Of a DNA stretch of 64,000 nucleotides, positions 1 to 10,938 are shown in pieces (position 1 is the first letter of the stretch; every line of letters starts with the position of its first letter). This DNA comes from Protopterus annectens. Its lineage: Eukaryota; Chordata; Ceratodontiformes; Protopteridae. The translations under genes and the position numbers were made by a program. Under the pieces are notes generated by a model. That model saw only the letters and a list, made by a program, of their open reading frames with translations, did not search any database and had not been told where the DNA came from. The stretch is from assembly GCF_019279795.1 (NCBI RefSeq), contig NC_056743.1, positions 932,449,178-932,513,177 on the forward strand, written 5' to 3'.

Positions 1-1282
1 ATGAGTAGAACGTAGACACTAATTATTCACATTTTGCATCTTGCTTGCACTATCATAATCACAAACCTTACCTGGTTATTGTATTATTGTTACTGATACA
101 TTAATGCAGATGATTCTGAATTAAGATTTCCTTTGTACTATAGTCTTTGTCATGATTTAGTAATGCTTATGAAGATTTAGTTATTGTTACCTTTTTATGC
201 TGCTTGTCTAGGTGCCCTGTGAAAGTAGTAGTATTACTACAGTACCTGAATGCATGAGAGGGGGAGAGAGAGAGACCTGCTGTCAGTCCATTCTAGGGGG
301 TCTGAATCTCTTTCATAATAGACTTTATGTGAACTTTCTAGGGCTTTAATACCAACATTGTATGGCTGTTTAACAGAAATTCTTCTTGTAAGACGAAGTA
401 GGCTTTTGCCTCAGGGGTGGGCAATGCTTCCTGCTCATCTGCTCCAGCAAACAAAAGTATGTTGAGGGGTAGCTGGTTGATAATTCAAGGAGATAATCCA
501 TATGGTTCAATCATTTTGACTGGAATTTATGATTCTAATAATGATTATGCCATCCTTCTTGTTTTGCATAATACAGCAGAGCAGCTCGTCTCTGCTTTGT
601 AAACATTAGAATTTATGCATCCAGAAGCAGAAAAGACTGTTTCACATCTGCAGTGCACCCAGACGTGGCCTGTACATTACAGAGTTCATGTTTTTAATCT
701 TTTAAAAGCTTGAAGAAGTAAATCTGGGGTATATTGTTATACCTAGAGATAGCTGAAGCATGAAACATAAGGATAGACGTCTGGATAATTAGTTGCAGCC
801 TTGAATGGCCACGTTCTAGTGCTTTTTTTTTTTTTTTACTTCCGTTTGATAAAAGAAGTAAACCTTCTTATCTAGTCTGCCATTAATTTCATTTAGCAAT
901 CTAATCCCATCAAAGGACTTCCTTCTCCCTTTTGTACTTTACCATGCCGTGTTGAATTTTCTCTACAAAATGTAATAGCATTCCATAGATCAGCAACCCT
1001 CGGGTTAAAGAAACATCAAGGGAATATCTAGTAAAAGGTCAGGCTACACAGTCTGCTAGTGGCATTTTGCCTTCCCCCAATGTCCTGTGCTTTGATTTTT
1101 TTTTCTTTTTTACAGTACCCAAGCACGCTGTTATCTTATGCATCCTTATCATATCACCTCTGTTTTTTTCTGATATCTAGGTGGATGAATTCCCAGTGCC
1201 TTAATTCTCTGATCATACTCTCACAATGTATCCCTTATACCTTCTGATTGGTTCTCACTAAAATCCCTCCAACAAACTGATG
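1..1282. other. Unassigned non-coding DNA
   Basis: No open frame with recognisable protein similarity and no exon-like segment was found on either strand. It holds a short GA-rich run near 258-275 and an 11-13 base T run near 828-838. The last base before DIRS element A is the G of a CTG. It could be intron or intergenic sequence; nothing in it decides this. Confidence 0.5.
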
Positions 1283-1463
1283 ATGTCCTTCAAGGATGCA
1301 TCTGCAGTCATCACATATGGGTTGTCCTGCCTCAGGCAGCCCTTCGGTCGGCCGGATTCCAAAGTCTGGGTCCGGCGTCGGCTGAAGTCGCCCTTTCCCC
1401 GACGTCAGAGCGCCTGGGGTATAAAAGCGTCAGCCAACGCCATCTTCCTCAGTCTTTCTTGCC
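1283..1463 (+). repeat. Left terminal inverted repeat of A, with promoter
   Basis: Bases 1296-1463 are repeated inverted at 6631-6798; 1283-1295 is the left-specific tip. Inside are a CRE-like site CGACGTCA at 1400-1407 and a TATA box TATAAAAG at 1420-1427, so transcription would be expected to start near 1450, still within the repeat, and run into the gag leader (inference). The inverted copy on the right carries the same sites facing inwards. Confidence 0.88.
1400..1427 (+). promoter_or_regulatory. CRE-like site plus TATA box of DIRS A
   Basis: CGACGTCA starts at 1400 and TATAAAAG at 1420. The same pair occurs in all six copies: five at exactly 20 bp start to start, one at 19. TGACGTCA is the palindrome bound by CREB/ATF-type bZIP factors; A has a C in place of the first T. 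Which factor binds is not shown by sequence. Confidence 0.6.
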
Positions 1464-1582
1464 GTGTGGTGCCCGAAGCAGAAGCAGTTCGCAAGTGCCG
1501 CTCGGCCAGCTCCTGTAATTCAGCTAAACCGAAGACTTCAAAAGCTAAGTACCCCGTTGGGGACTCTTTCTTGTCTCAGCCG

Positions 1583-3339
1583 ATGTCAGATAAAATTAAT
1601 AATTGTTTAACTTGTGGGAAACAAATACCTCATAAGGATTTCCACTCTTACTTGCCTACCTTGCCTAGGCCCAGACCACGACGTCTCGGCCTGTTCCGCC
1701 TGTGCTTCCTTCAACCGACACACGCTAAGACGTCGGTCAGAGTTTGCAGAGGAATTTTTTGGGGCTAGTTTTGCTTACAAAATGCCGTCGGAGACTCCGA
1801 CTTCTCATTTAATAAAGAAACGGAAGGACAAGGACCGACACACGCGGCCCGCGGTTTCGGCTGAAACCGCGGCCAGGCCTACCACGAGTGTCTCTGTCTC
1901 GGCTGAAACAGAGTCCTTGGTACTTCCGTCCACCGAAACCGTACAACCGACAACCTCAGCCCCAGAGGCCACTACTGTATCGGTTGTTGAATCTCCATTG
2001 GAATCTGGTGTCCAGGAACCTTCTGACACCATTCCCTTAGACAAAACTACACCAGCACACGTGGTGCAGCCAGGCCTCCTGCACCCATGTCTGTTAAGGC
2101 ATTCTCTAGGGCTGAAGCTGCTAAACACTCAAAATCTATGCCTCCCAGGGTTATCGCTCAGGGACCCGCTACAGGTTCTCAGATCCTTAGTCTAGCAGAG
2201 GACCTTATTTCATTAATTAGGGGCTCTCAACCTCCTACTGAAAAAAGGCCCAGGGTTGAGCCCTCTGATCCCCTCCCCTCAGATGAGGCCTCTGATGGCT
2301 CTGCTCTCTCGGACTACCAGGAGGAGGCTTTTTCGGCCTACGAGGATTCTGATGCAGAGGAATCTATCCTTGACCTCCCTCCTGAAGAACTGTCTTTTGG
2401 GGAAACTCTGCACACTTTGAGGGAGCATTTCCAATGGCAGGGCCAGGAATTCTCTGATTCCAGGAAGAGATTAAGGACCTTCTTGCATTTGCCTCAGCAT
2501 AGACCTTTGGCTATTCCCCCTGTTTTGAATGTCATTGATGATGTGTACTGAGTCTAGTACAACCCCTGACACTCTCCCTCCGGCTCCTGCCAAACCCAAT
2601 AGGTACTACAGGGTCCCGGAATCACATCTTTTCCTTTACAAGGCCCACTCTGCTGATCCAGAAACTATTTCCCAGGACCCTAAAGGGGTTGCAGCTGTCA
2701 CTACAAAAAATCCACTCCCCTCTGAAGGGGAGTCCAGGGCTTTAGAGCGATGGGGTAAAAAAGTGTATACTTCTGCTACCCTTTCTATGAGGGCTTTAAA
2801 CTGTCAATTTCATATGATACAGTACCAAGAGTATTTGTTAGATGAATTGCATAAAAAACTGTCTTCACCTGAACCCCTAGATCGCAAATCACTTCAGGAT
2901 CTGGTACATAACTCTCAACAGGTTAGCAACCATTTCTTGCAGTGTGGTTATGATGCATTGGAAGCTTCATGTAGGTCAGCTATGACAGGTGCAGTCATAC
3001 GTAGGCATGCTTGGCTGAAGGAACAGCTCTGCCAGACAATGTTAAAGTAAAGCTTCTGGATGCTCCACTGCTCAGGAGGTCTTAAAGAAATTTGAAGAAA
3101 AGGCAAAATCTGTACAAACAGTCAAAGATTTTATGCAAGTCCAACCACCAAGATTCAACAGAAATTGGCCTTCCAAGAACTGGTCCTTTCCAGACACAGA
3201 CAGATTTCAGAGAGGCAAGAACAGGCATGCCAGAGGTAGAGGGCAAGCTAGAGGCTCCTACAGAGGACGTCAATGGCAGCCTCCCAACCAGAGAGGTATT
3301 GCAGGGCCTACAACTGCTGCACAAGGACAGACTCAATGA
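1583..3339 (+). pseudogene. gag: DIRS A gag (frameshifted)
   Basis: Structural protein of the retroelement. It starts at an ATG (MSDKINNC..) followed by the N-terminal Cys/His module (CxxC, HKDFH, the GPDH motif). The reading frame then breaks near 1655, 2085 and 2530 and again near 3050, where part of the conserved segment between LLDAPL and EEVLKK is deleted. Conserved blocks remain: an acidic YEDSDAEE segment, FGETLHTLREHF, RYYRVPESH, ALNCQFHM and an Arg/Gly-rich tail (GRGQARGSYRG) that probably binds RNA. The stop is the conserved CAATGAC. Not translatable as one protein now. Confidence 0.8.
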
Positions 3340-5213
3340 CTTTACCTTGACACCGCCAACCAGGGCTCAATTGGAAGCACCTTTGGGTGGAAAGCTTTCC
3401 TTATTTTCAGAAAATTGGCACATTATTACAAGGGACAAATGGACACTACAAATAATAGACAAAGGATACAGGTTCCATTTCCACACATTACCGAAAAGAA
3501 AAGGCATGCCAGACCTGCCACCAAATCAAAGGGCAGAGGCTTTGAAACAAATCTCCAACTTAATGAAAATGAAAGCAAGGATTTTATTCCAGACTCTTCC
3601 TTGTTCCAAGAAAAGAAAAGCAATGGAGGCCTATTCTCGACTTGTCCGCACTAAATACTTATCTCATTGTGCCAAAATTCAAAATGCTGACTCTACAGCA
3701 ACTCCTTCCCATGCTGGGCAAGGGGTCTTGGCTGGTAACTCTGGACCTCAAGGAGGCATACCTGCATGTCCCTATCAGACAAAGCTGCAGAAGACACCTC
3801 AGATTTCTTGCAGGTTCAGAGCATTATCAATTCTCAGCATTGCCCTTTGGCTTATCTACTGCGCCCAGAGTATTCATGAAATGCCTGGCATCAGTAATTG
3901 CACACTGCAGACTTCAGGGGATTAAAATATACCCGTATCTGGACGACTGCCTTATACAAGCGGACAGCCAACAAATTTTGGAAAAACACTTGAATTATGC
4001 CATCTACCTTCTTCAGGCCTTGGGATATACAGTCAACATTCACAAGTCAAGACTTGTTCCATCCCAAAGAATAACTTTTCTGGGTGCGGATCTAGACACA
4101 ACCACCCAAATGGCTTTCCTCACAGAAGAAAAACAAAATCAACTACCAGATTACTTCAAAAACCTGTCAAGACAAACTCAGCTGACTGCAAGGAAAATCC
4201 TGCAGGCCCTGGGTTACATGGCTTCTTGCATTCTTCTGATTCCTCAAGCAAGGCTACATATGAGGAAACTACAATGGTACCTAAGGAGTTTATGGACTCA
4301 GCACAGGCACAGCTTGGAAACTTTGATACCACTCATCCCATGCCTTCAAAGGGAATTTCTGTGGTGGGTTCAAGCAAGCCAGTCAAACAGGGGTTTGCCC
4401 TTCAGCAAACCAATAGCCAGCCAAACCATTACAACGGACGCTTCAGACCACGGATGGGGAGCGCACATGGAGGGAAGATGCATTCAAGGACTATGGTCAC
4501 AAAAAGAGCTACGCATGCACATAAACCAAAAGGAAATGCTGGCAGTGATACATGCTATCGAGGACTTCAAGTTATTTCTACATCAAGGCCACCTGCTAAT
4601 AAGGACAGACAACACTACAGTTATGTGGTACATAAACAAGCAAGGCGGCACCCATTCCTACCCTCTTTGCAAACTGGCGATGAATCTATGGGAGCTTTCC
4701 TTGACACTCAATATACAGCTGCAATCCCAGATTGTACCAGGAAAGGACAATATACTGGCGGACAACTTAAGCAGGAACATCATGGATGCACACGAATGGA
4801 TGCTGCACCCAGACATCTTCCATCAGATAACACAATCATGGGGGAGACCGGACATAGACCTCTTTGCCTCCCCACACAATCATCAGCTGAAGAAATTCTG
4901 CTCAAGGATATACCACCCACAAGCATGGAAAGTGGACGCCCTCTCTTTCAGCTGGAGAACTCTAACAGTGTATGCATTCCCACCTCTTCCATTAATGACC
5001 AAGGTCTTACTGAAGATCAGGGCAGAGCAGCCAAGAGTGATTCTGATAGCTCTGGACTGGCCAAGACACCACTGGTACCCATTGCTAAAGAGCATGTCAC
5101 GGACGAAACCATGGCTTCTTCCACAATGGCCGCTTCTCCTAACACAGCACAATTACAAAACTCTGCATTCCAACCTGAAAACATTACAACTAGCTGCCTG
5201 GAAAATACCTTGA
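3337..5213 (+). pseudogene. pol: DIRS A reverse transcriptase/RNase H (frameshifted)
   Basis: Reverse transcriptase in the +1 frame relative to gag. The thumb-proximal block APLGGKLSLF lies near 3376, then a frameshift near 3570-3640. After this an open run of about 520 codons carries motif A (VTLDLKEAYLHV), SALPFGLSTAPRVF, the catalytic YLDD of YPYLDDCLIQ near 3930, and RNase H residues in TTDASDHGWGAH, NQKEML, RTDNTTVMWYIN and LADNLSR. The last ~110 codons (DIDLFASPHN.., AFPPLPL) correspond in position to the methyltransferase-like domain described for DIRS1-like elements. Active-site residues look intact; only the upstream frameshift disables it. Confidence 0.85.
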
Positions 5214-6253
5214 CTCATCACCAGAATAAGCTATCCAAGAGAGTGAAGGATATCATCATGGAAGCTCGCAGGCCTTCCACAAGAAAGGCATATTCAGCAA
5301 AATGGAAAAGATTTCACACCTGGAGCACCTCAAAGGGCCTAGATGCAACTGTTATGAACATAGCACATATCCTGGAATATTTGGCAGAAATGCTCCACAA
5401 TGACCTGTCTTACTCTTCCATTAAAATTCATGCTTCAGCAATTTCAGCAGAGTACAATACTGATCCTCCTGTCTTCTCTCATCCTCTCCTAAGACGGTTT
5501 CTACGAGGAATTAAGAACATTAATCCCCCAAGGAATCCACCAGTGCCTACTTGGGACCTTAACTTCGTGTTGGAAAAACTAACACTGCCTCCCTTTGAAC
5601 CAGCAGCATCTGCAGAACTGCAGTTCCTGTCTTGGAAGACTGCTTTCCTTCTGGCCATAACCTCAGCAAGAAGAGTATCTGAGTTTCAGGCCCTCATGGC
5701 AGTACAGCCATTCCTTATCTTTCATCAGGACAGAGTCTCTTTGAGAACCATTCCTTCATTTATGCCAAAGGTGGTATCCAGGGTCTCCTTAAACCAAGCT
5801 ATTCACCTGTCTACCTTCTTTCCAAATCCACAAAACAAAGGGGAAAAGCTTCTGCACACCCTGGACATACACAGACAGTTGCACTACTACTTGGACAGAA
5901 CTAAAAGTAACAGAAAAACTGACCAGCTGTTTGTAGCATATGCTGCTAGTGCACAAGGAAAAGCAATTTCAAAGCAGACAATTTCTAAATGGATAGGAAA
6001 CTGCATTCGCTTTTGTTACTCCTTTCATGGAAAAACTGTGCCAGCTAACATTAGACCTCATTCCACCAGAGCCACAGCCACCTCCACAGCCTTCTTAAGA
6101 GGGGTGGCTACCAAGGACATTTTAGAAGCTGCTGCATGGAGCTCCGTGCATACATTTTCCAAGCATTACAATTTACCTTTATATTCCAGATCCAGAGCAG
6201 TCTTTGCTACAGCAGTCATGCAGGGCATTTTAGCTACACCATCCTTTACATAG
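5111..6253 (+). CDS. DIRS A tyrosine recombinase
   Basis: Tyrosine-recombinase integrase that would insert the circular DNA copy. The frame is open from well inside the RT gene. I chose the ATG at 5111 because its context (ACCATGG) sits at the same place in B and C and leaves about 380 residues; upstream codons are antiphase RT sequence. Visible: a SAM-like N-terminal half (EARRPSTRKAYSAKWKRF), catalytic Arg in TSARRVSE, the HxxR box HSTRAT, a Trp in AAWSS, and the nucleophile region KHYNLPLY. No internal stop, so possibly functional. Overlaps the RT end by ~100 bp in another frame. Confidence 0.82.
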   Translation: MASSTMAASPNTAQLQNSAFQPENITTSCLENTLTHHQNKLSKRVKDIIMEARRPSTRKAYSAKWKRFHTWSTSKGLDATVMNIAHILEYLAEMLHNDLSYSSIKIHASAISAEYNTDPPVFSHPLLRRFLRGIKNINPPRNPPVPTWDLNFVLEKLTLPPFEPAASAELQFLSWKTAFLLAITSARRVSEFQALMAVQPFLIFHQDRVSLRTIPSFMPKVVSRVSLNQAIHLSTFFPNPQNKGEKLLHTLDIHRQLHYYLDRTKSNRKTDQLFVAYAASAQGKAISKQTISKWIGNCIRFCYSFHGKTVPANIRPHSTRATATSTAFLRGVATKDILEAAAWSSVHTFSKHYNLPLYSRSRAVFATAVMQGILATPSFT

Positions 6254-6285
6254 ATCCTCCACCCCCAGACTGGCTATGGTATTCT

Positions 6286-6383
6286 ACCCATATGTGATGA
6301 CTGCAGATGCATCCTTGAAGGACATAGTACAGTTTTGTACCTACCATAAATGTAGATGTCCGATAGGTATGCATCTGCAGTCA
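6286..6383. repeat. Internal complementary region (circle-junction copy) of A
   Basis: Bases 6286-6325 are the reverse complement of the element's first 40 bases (1283-1322). Bases 6326-6383 are the reverse complement of its last ~58 bases (6784-6841), with about one mismatch. The boundary 6325/6326 therefore defines both ends. In the DIRS1 model this region templates completion of the ends and circularisation. Confidence 0.9.
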
Positions 6384-6470
6384 GGTTTACCCTCCCTCCT
6401 TCCCCTCTGTGGTATTTCTTGGGTACTTATCCCCCTCATAGCTTGCTGGGGTTGTCTATTATGGTGTATT

Positions 6471-6475
<5 letters not shown>

Positions 6476-6526
<51 letters not shown>
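6476..6526. repeat. (TA)n microsatellite inside DIRS A
   Basis: About 25 uninterrupted TA/AT units lie between the internal complementary region and the right inverted repeat. The other copies lack it, so it expanded after insertion or in this lineage. It creates spurious open frames rich in Ile/Tyr. Confidence 0.95.
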
Positions 6527-6530
<4 letters not shown>

Positions 6531-6630
6531 TTATACACATATATTTTTATGCATATATATTTCTGTGCATGTTTGGAATTTATTGCATTCCTCCAAATTT
6601 AGCCTTCCTTAGAGGGCACCTGACATCTGG

Positions 6631-6841
6631 GGCAAGAAAAACTGAGGAAGATGGCGTCGGCTGACGCTTTTATACCCCAGGCGCTCTGACGTCGGGGAAA
6701 GGGCGACTTCAGCCGACGCCGGACCCAGACTTTGGAATCCGGCCGACCAAAGGGCTGCCTGAGGCAGGACAACCCATATGTGATGACTGCAGATGCATAC
6801 CTATCGGACGTCTACATTTATGGTAGGTACAAAACTGTACT
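6631..6841 (-). repeat. Right terminal inverted repeat of A
   Basis: 6631-6798 pairs with the left repeat; 6799-6841 is the right-specific end, containing the conserved ATTTATGGTA block and the palindrome GTACA-AAAC-TGTAC at 6827-6840, one base before the terminus. The CRE/TATA module is present in reverse orientation. Confidence 0.88.
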
Positions 6842-9800
6842 TTTCTTTCCCTAAATGTTTTCCAGAACTCTACATATGCAGTGGTCATTTACATTACTAT
6901 GTGTAGTTGAAAACATGGCTTCTTGATCAGACTACCTAAATATATATCTTAATATTTTTTTGGTCATGACTGCATCCCTTTCGCACACATCCTGGTCATC
7001 CACTTTAGGCATGAGCAGCCCCAGATCCTTTTCCTTCTCTTTTATCATTCCCTGCACTCCTCCTGAATCTTACTGCAAATTATTATGACCCAGGTGCAGA
7101 TCGCTGCATTTCTTTTTATTAAACCTCAGTCACCTTTCTGCCTACCTGTTTAATATTTCCAAATCTTTTTTTGCACTGTTTTCTTTATTCTGTGCTGATA
7201 CAACAGTCTTTGCCTTATCTCTAATAAGAATGATTTTGTTTTGCCTTTTTTTCATACCATCTGTTCTATCTGAAACATATACCACAAAGAACAGTGTTTC
7301 ATAGTCTGACACCTGATAGTACTCTGATAGTGACGTCTCTTATTTCTGATGATGATAATTTCACCTTCACCCTTTGGCTGTATAACAGATTTATCGCTGC
7401 CTATCCATTAATAGGCTACTTCACAGTTGGACTGAATTATAATGCTAATGGATAGCATATGATGGCATTCTTGAGGTGGTAGGCTAATTTTTCTGTGCTA
7501 CAAATGCCAGAGGCATCTTTAGAAGAACAGTGAAATAAGTGGCAACAATTTCTTGGAGAAAGTTCTAGAAAAGGAATGCAGCTGTAAAAATTTGATGTGT
7601 TCAGGCAGCACATTGCAGTATTCTTCCCACTTTGGACCATAGGATAGAAATGTTTAGATATGATGGAGAAGTAGCCTCTCATGTAAATTATCTACTACTG
7701 AAACCAGGCTAGCTAGTGTATTAGGGAGTACTGTACCAATAGCAAGGTGATTAAAATGCAAGAAGGGCAAAACTACCTAACTTACTGAGGCAAAGGCTGG
7801 ACTATTCCTGCTGTGATCTAAGCACAGTAATATTTATTTGCACAAACTGAGTGGTAAATTTTAGCTGCCAAGGCAAAGCAAAAAGATCTGGACCAGAACT
7901 CAGTCTAAGGGAAAGTAGAAGGAGGAGTCTTAATATCAGATCTGCACAGGATTAACAAAATCTAAATTGCTGATTATCAAATAGGTTGTAAGACATCGTT
8001 AAAACTTGCAGTCTTCTAAAGTTATCAAGTAGTGGGTCTAACTCTAAGGAGAAATTTGATCACAATGGAATACTGCCTTTTCAGACCAGATTTTCCTAAT
8101 CTTAATTGACTGCACTATTCTTACCACAGTTGTAACAGTAAGCTAAACCATGATGAGTTTTGCCCCAGGGAATTAAGGGAAAGTCAACATCTAGACTTGT
8201 GACACAAAAATGGATGGCTGTTTAAAGGGAGGGCAGAAACCACAGCCTTAGCTCTAGACTTTATTAAAGCCACCTTCAGTTCCATCGAATGCCCCCTGCA
8301 CTCCCCACTCCATACAGCTTTTAGGCCAAGTTTTATCCTGGGTTCAGGGAATATATGCATTTCTTGCAGCCCATATTTTGACTGGTAACCATATTTTTAC
8401 AGCCTTTTTTCTTACAATTAGGACCAAAGGAACAGCGTAAACCTGCCCCTTTCCCTTAGAGTTGTTCCTTTCAGCAGTCAGTCCACTGATTGGGCACCTT
8501 TAAAGCACAAGAAGCACTCAGACTTGTGAGAGATGCACTTATATATCCAAATTGGAAGCCATGCACTCTCAAGCCAAGACTGGAATAGCTGGTCAAGAGG
8601 AGAAGGTCAACACCTGCACCACACCACATGCAACACACAGCCCTCCAGAACACCCACCATCACAGGTCTCACATAAAAACACAAATCACACACCCACCTT
8701 CATGGAGGCTGTCAATAGAAATCTACCCAAACAGCAGAGATCTCCAAGGCAGAAACACACTTGACGACCACAACACAGAACAAACCACAAGACGCACAAC
8801 TCACCTACACAGTGTGCTCCTCAACCTGAGCCCCTAAGGCAAAACAGCTTGCCCAATACACTAGTGCTGAGGAGTGCAGGTTTTAACTATTTTGTAAGTA
8901 ACTGTTTGAAAGCTATAGGCTTTTTGAATAAAAGACCTCTTCAATTTTGATAAGGTGGTGACATGGTGTTGCGGTATTCCTGACATATGGGTTGTCACTG
9001 CTGGTGTCCATCCTGGGTACCAGTGCTTTACCTTTCCGAAGTCTCATACATGTAAGCATAGTGGTATATAGATGGACATATGCATGTGTACCTCAGTCTG
9101 TCACGGTGCCTGCCCATTTGCAAGTTGTGCATCCATCAGGCTGATCACTGTTTAGTCATTGGTACTGTTGCTTCACTCTATCATTTTCCCAGGTAAGTGC
9201 CCTGTTAGGGAACCTTTTTTTACTTGTGCTGTTTTTGTTCATATTTGTTAGAGGTCAGCTAGGATAAGCAAGTGCAGTAGTCAGATTCCTTACAAGGACT
9301 TGTACACTAAGGCCTTCTGTCTAGGCCTGGAACACAATTACAGGTCTTGCTCCATTTATTAATTGTTCATTCCCAAAACCTAGGTAGAGGCTTTTATCTC
9401 TCAACACATTTCTAGAAACTCAGCATCTTAAACACCTGGCCCAATCCAAGATGACTGAATCCACATCCCCAGACTTCCCTCTTCCACCTTAGAAGAAGCT
9501 TAAGAGGCACAGAATAGGCATGCAGTCTAATATTTAAGACTTTGAGGTTACAGAACCCATGGTATGTCAGGTTACTTCTCAGATGCCCTCTACCAAGACC
9601 CTGTCTAGTTTTACTCTTATTTATTTTACTATTTGATAACCATATAAGTGAACTGCTGTACTGATCCTTTTCAGTCATGACCCAGATGCAAAACATAATT
9701 GATTACAATAGTTCAGTAGACAAAGAATATCAGCATGACATTGGTTAAAATCATAGCTAAATGATTACAGTATTGTAAAGTTGTGAAATCTTAAACAGTA

Positions 9801-10622
9801 TTTAAATATGTACACACAGGAGAATTTTCATACTTACAACATGTAAATATGTACATACAGAAGACATTCTTGCAATTATTCAAGAGTATGCAGTACAAGA
9901 CTTAGAATTAGTCAATGTCAAATCTGTTGCACTTGGCTTTAGTCCACATATGCTGTTTAAGATTTTTTTAATGACTCAGCTGTTTCTTGTTTTTTAAAAT
10001 CTGTTGGAAGTTTGTTCTATGTTGTGGGTGCTACCCAAGAAAAAGTTTCCAAGTGAGATTAAGTCTAGGTCACATCAGTGTGAATTTATCTCACTGGCTG
10101 TTTGTAATTGAATAACTTTGGTCTCTTAACCGAAATTTTCTTTTCTTAGCCTCGTGTTATAATTTTATTTGTATGGGTATCAAGTAGATAAGTAGCAATT
10201 TTGTGCTTACACTGTGACTTTGTGTTACCTCAGTGCTTGTGACAGTGGCTGATCACAGATATTTTAAAAACATTTTTCAATAACTTCTGAAACACAAAAT
10301 CAGAAAACAAGATGTTAAACTGCAACAAAGCTTAGAGTGGATATCAGACAATTTGGACTCTGGTATCCCAAATTTGAAGATATATTGGCTAATATTTGGA
10401 CATGACAGTTAGTGGGAAGTACAATATAATGGTTACATTTATGGAAATAACAGCTTGAAAGTATAATATAATGGTTACATTTTTGTGAAAATCACAAGAA
10501 GGTTATTTTTTTAATTTAGCATATTCATATTTATTTCCTTCATACGTTTGTGCTTTCTTCCTTTGTTGGTTTATTTATTTTTCCTTTGCTGTCCGGGTTA
10601 GTTCCACTAGGCTAGTAGCCTG
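6842..10622. other. Unassigned non-coding DNA between DIRS A and B
   Basis: No protein match or exon was recognised. Around 8550-8840 is a C/A-rich stretch with two overlapping open frames of about 70 codons that I do not recognise; it may be an eroded element. A ~22-base unit (ATAATATAATGGTTACATTT core) is repeated near 10417 and 10462. The last ~120 bases may belong to the 5' region of the LINE that continues after element B. Confidence 0.4.
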
Positions 10623-10800
10623 ATGTTCTTCATGTTTCACTGTTGCAGTCATTACATTTGGGTTATCTGCTTGCAGGTAGCCCTCAGTGGGCTTGATTAA
10701 CAAAGTCTTGGGTCCTGCGTTGGTTGCTGTCCCTTCCATGACATCAGGTCATCAGGGGTATAAAACATGCAGCTGACGCCATTACATTGGTCTTTCTTGC
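10623..10800 (+). repeat. Left terminal inverted repeat of B, with promoter
   Basis: About 10636-10800 is inverted at 21439-21606. It contains TGACATCA at 10739-10746 and TATAAAA at 10759-10765, keeping the 20-bp spacing although the CRE core has a G to A change. The leader from 10801 to the gag ATG at 10939 is non-coding. Confidence 0.85.
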
Positions 10801-10938
10801 AGTGCGGTGCCCAAAGCAGAAGCAGTTTGCAAGTGCCGGTCAGCCAACTCCTGAAATTTTCATTTTCGAGTTTCAGAACTGAAGTCTTCAACTAAAGCTA
10901 AGTACCCCATTGGGGAAATTTTTTCTTGCTCCTTACCG

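Larger units (their letters stand above)
1283..6841 (+). mobile_element. DIRS-type retrotransposon, copy A (5559 bp, both ends present)
   Basis: Tyrosine-recombinase retrotransposon with gag, RT/RNase H and recombinase in order, terminal inverted repeats, and an internal complementary region rebuilding the outer ends. The limits come from that region: its two halves are the reverse complements of the first ~40 bases (starting ATGTCC) and last ~58 bases (ending CTGTACT). Flanks are ..AACAAACTG and TTTCTTTCC.., with no target duplication. Gag and RT carry frameshifts but the recombinase frame is open. The left end has a private inverted repeat, TCCTTCAAGGA, absent from the other copies. The DIRS assignment is firm; no named family is claimed. 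Confidence 0.93.

Noticed and set aside
1805..2128. Minus-strand open frame over DIRS A gag
   Set aside because: Shadow of the gag reading frame with no family similarity.
4226..5110. Long open frame 5' of the DIRS A recombinase
   Set aside because: It is antiphase to the conserved RNase H region of RT and begins at a non-family position; only the part from about 5111 matches recombinases.
6276..6664. Open frames rich in Ile-Tyr repeats
   Set aside because: They are translations of the (TA)n microsatellite and the non-coding 3' region of DIRS A.
1283..6841. LTR retrotransposon or endogenous retrovirus
   Set aside because: No direct LTRs, no protease or DDE integrase; inverted repeats, the internal complementary region and a tyrosine recombinase identify DIRS type.
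8552..8837. Possible small gene in C/A-rich sequence
   Set aside because: Two short overlapping frames, low-complexity Thr/His/Pro composition, no splice or domain support.
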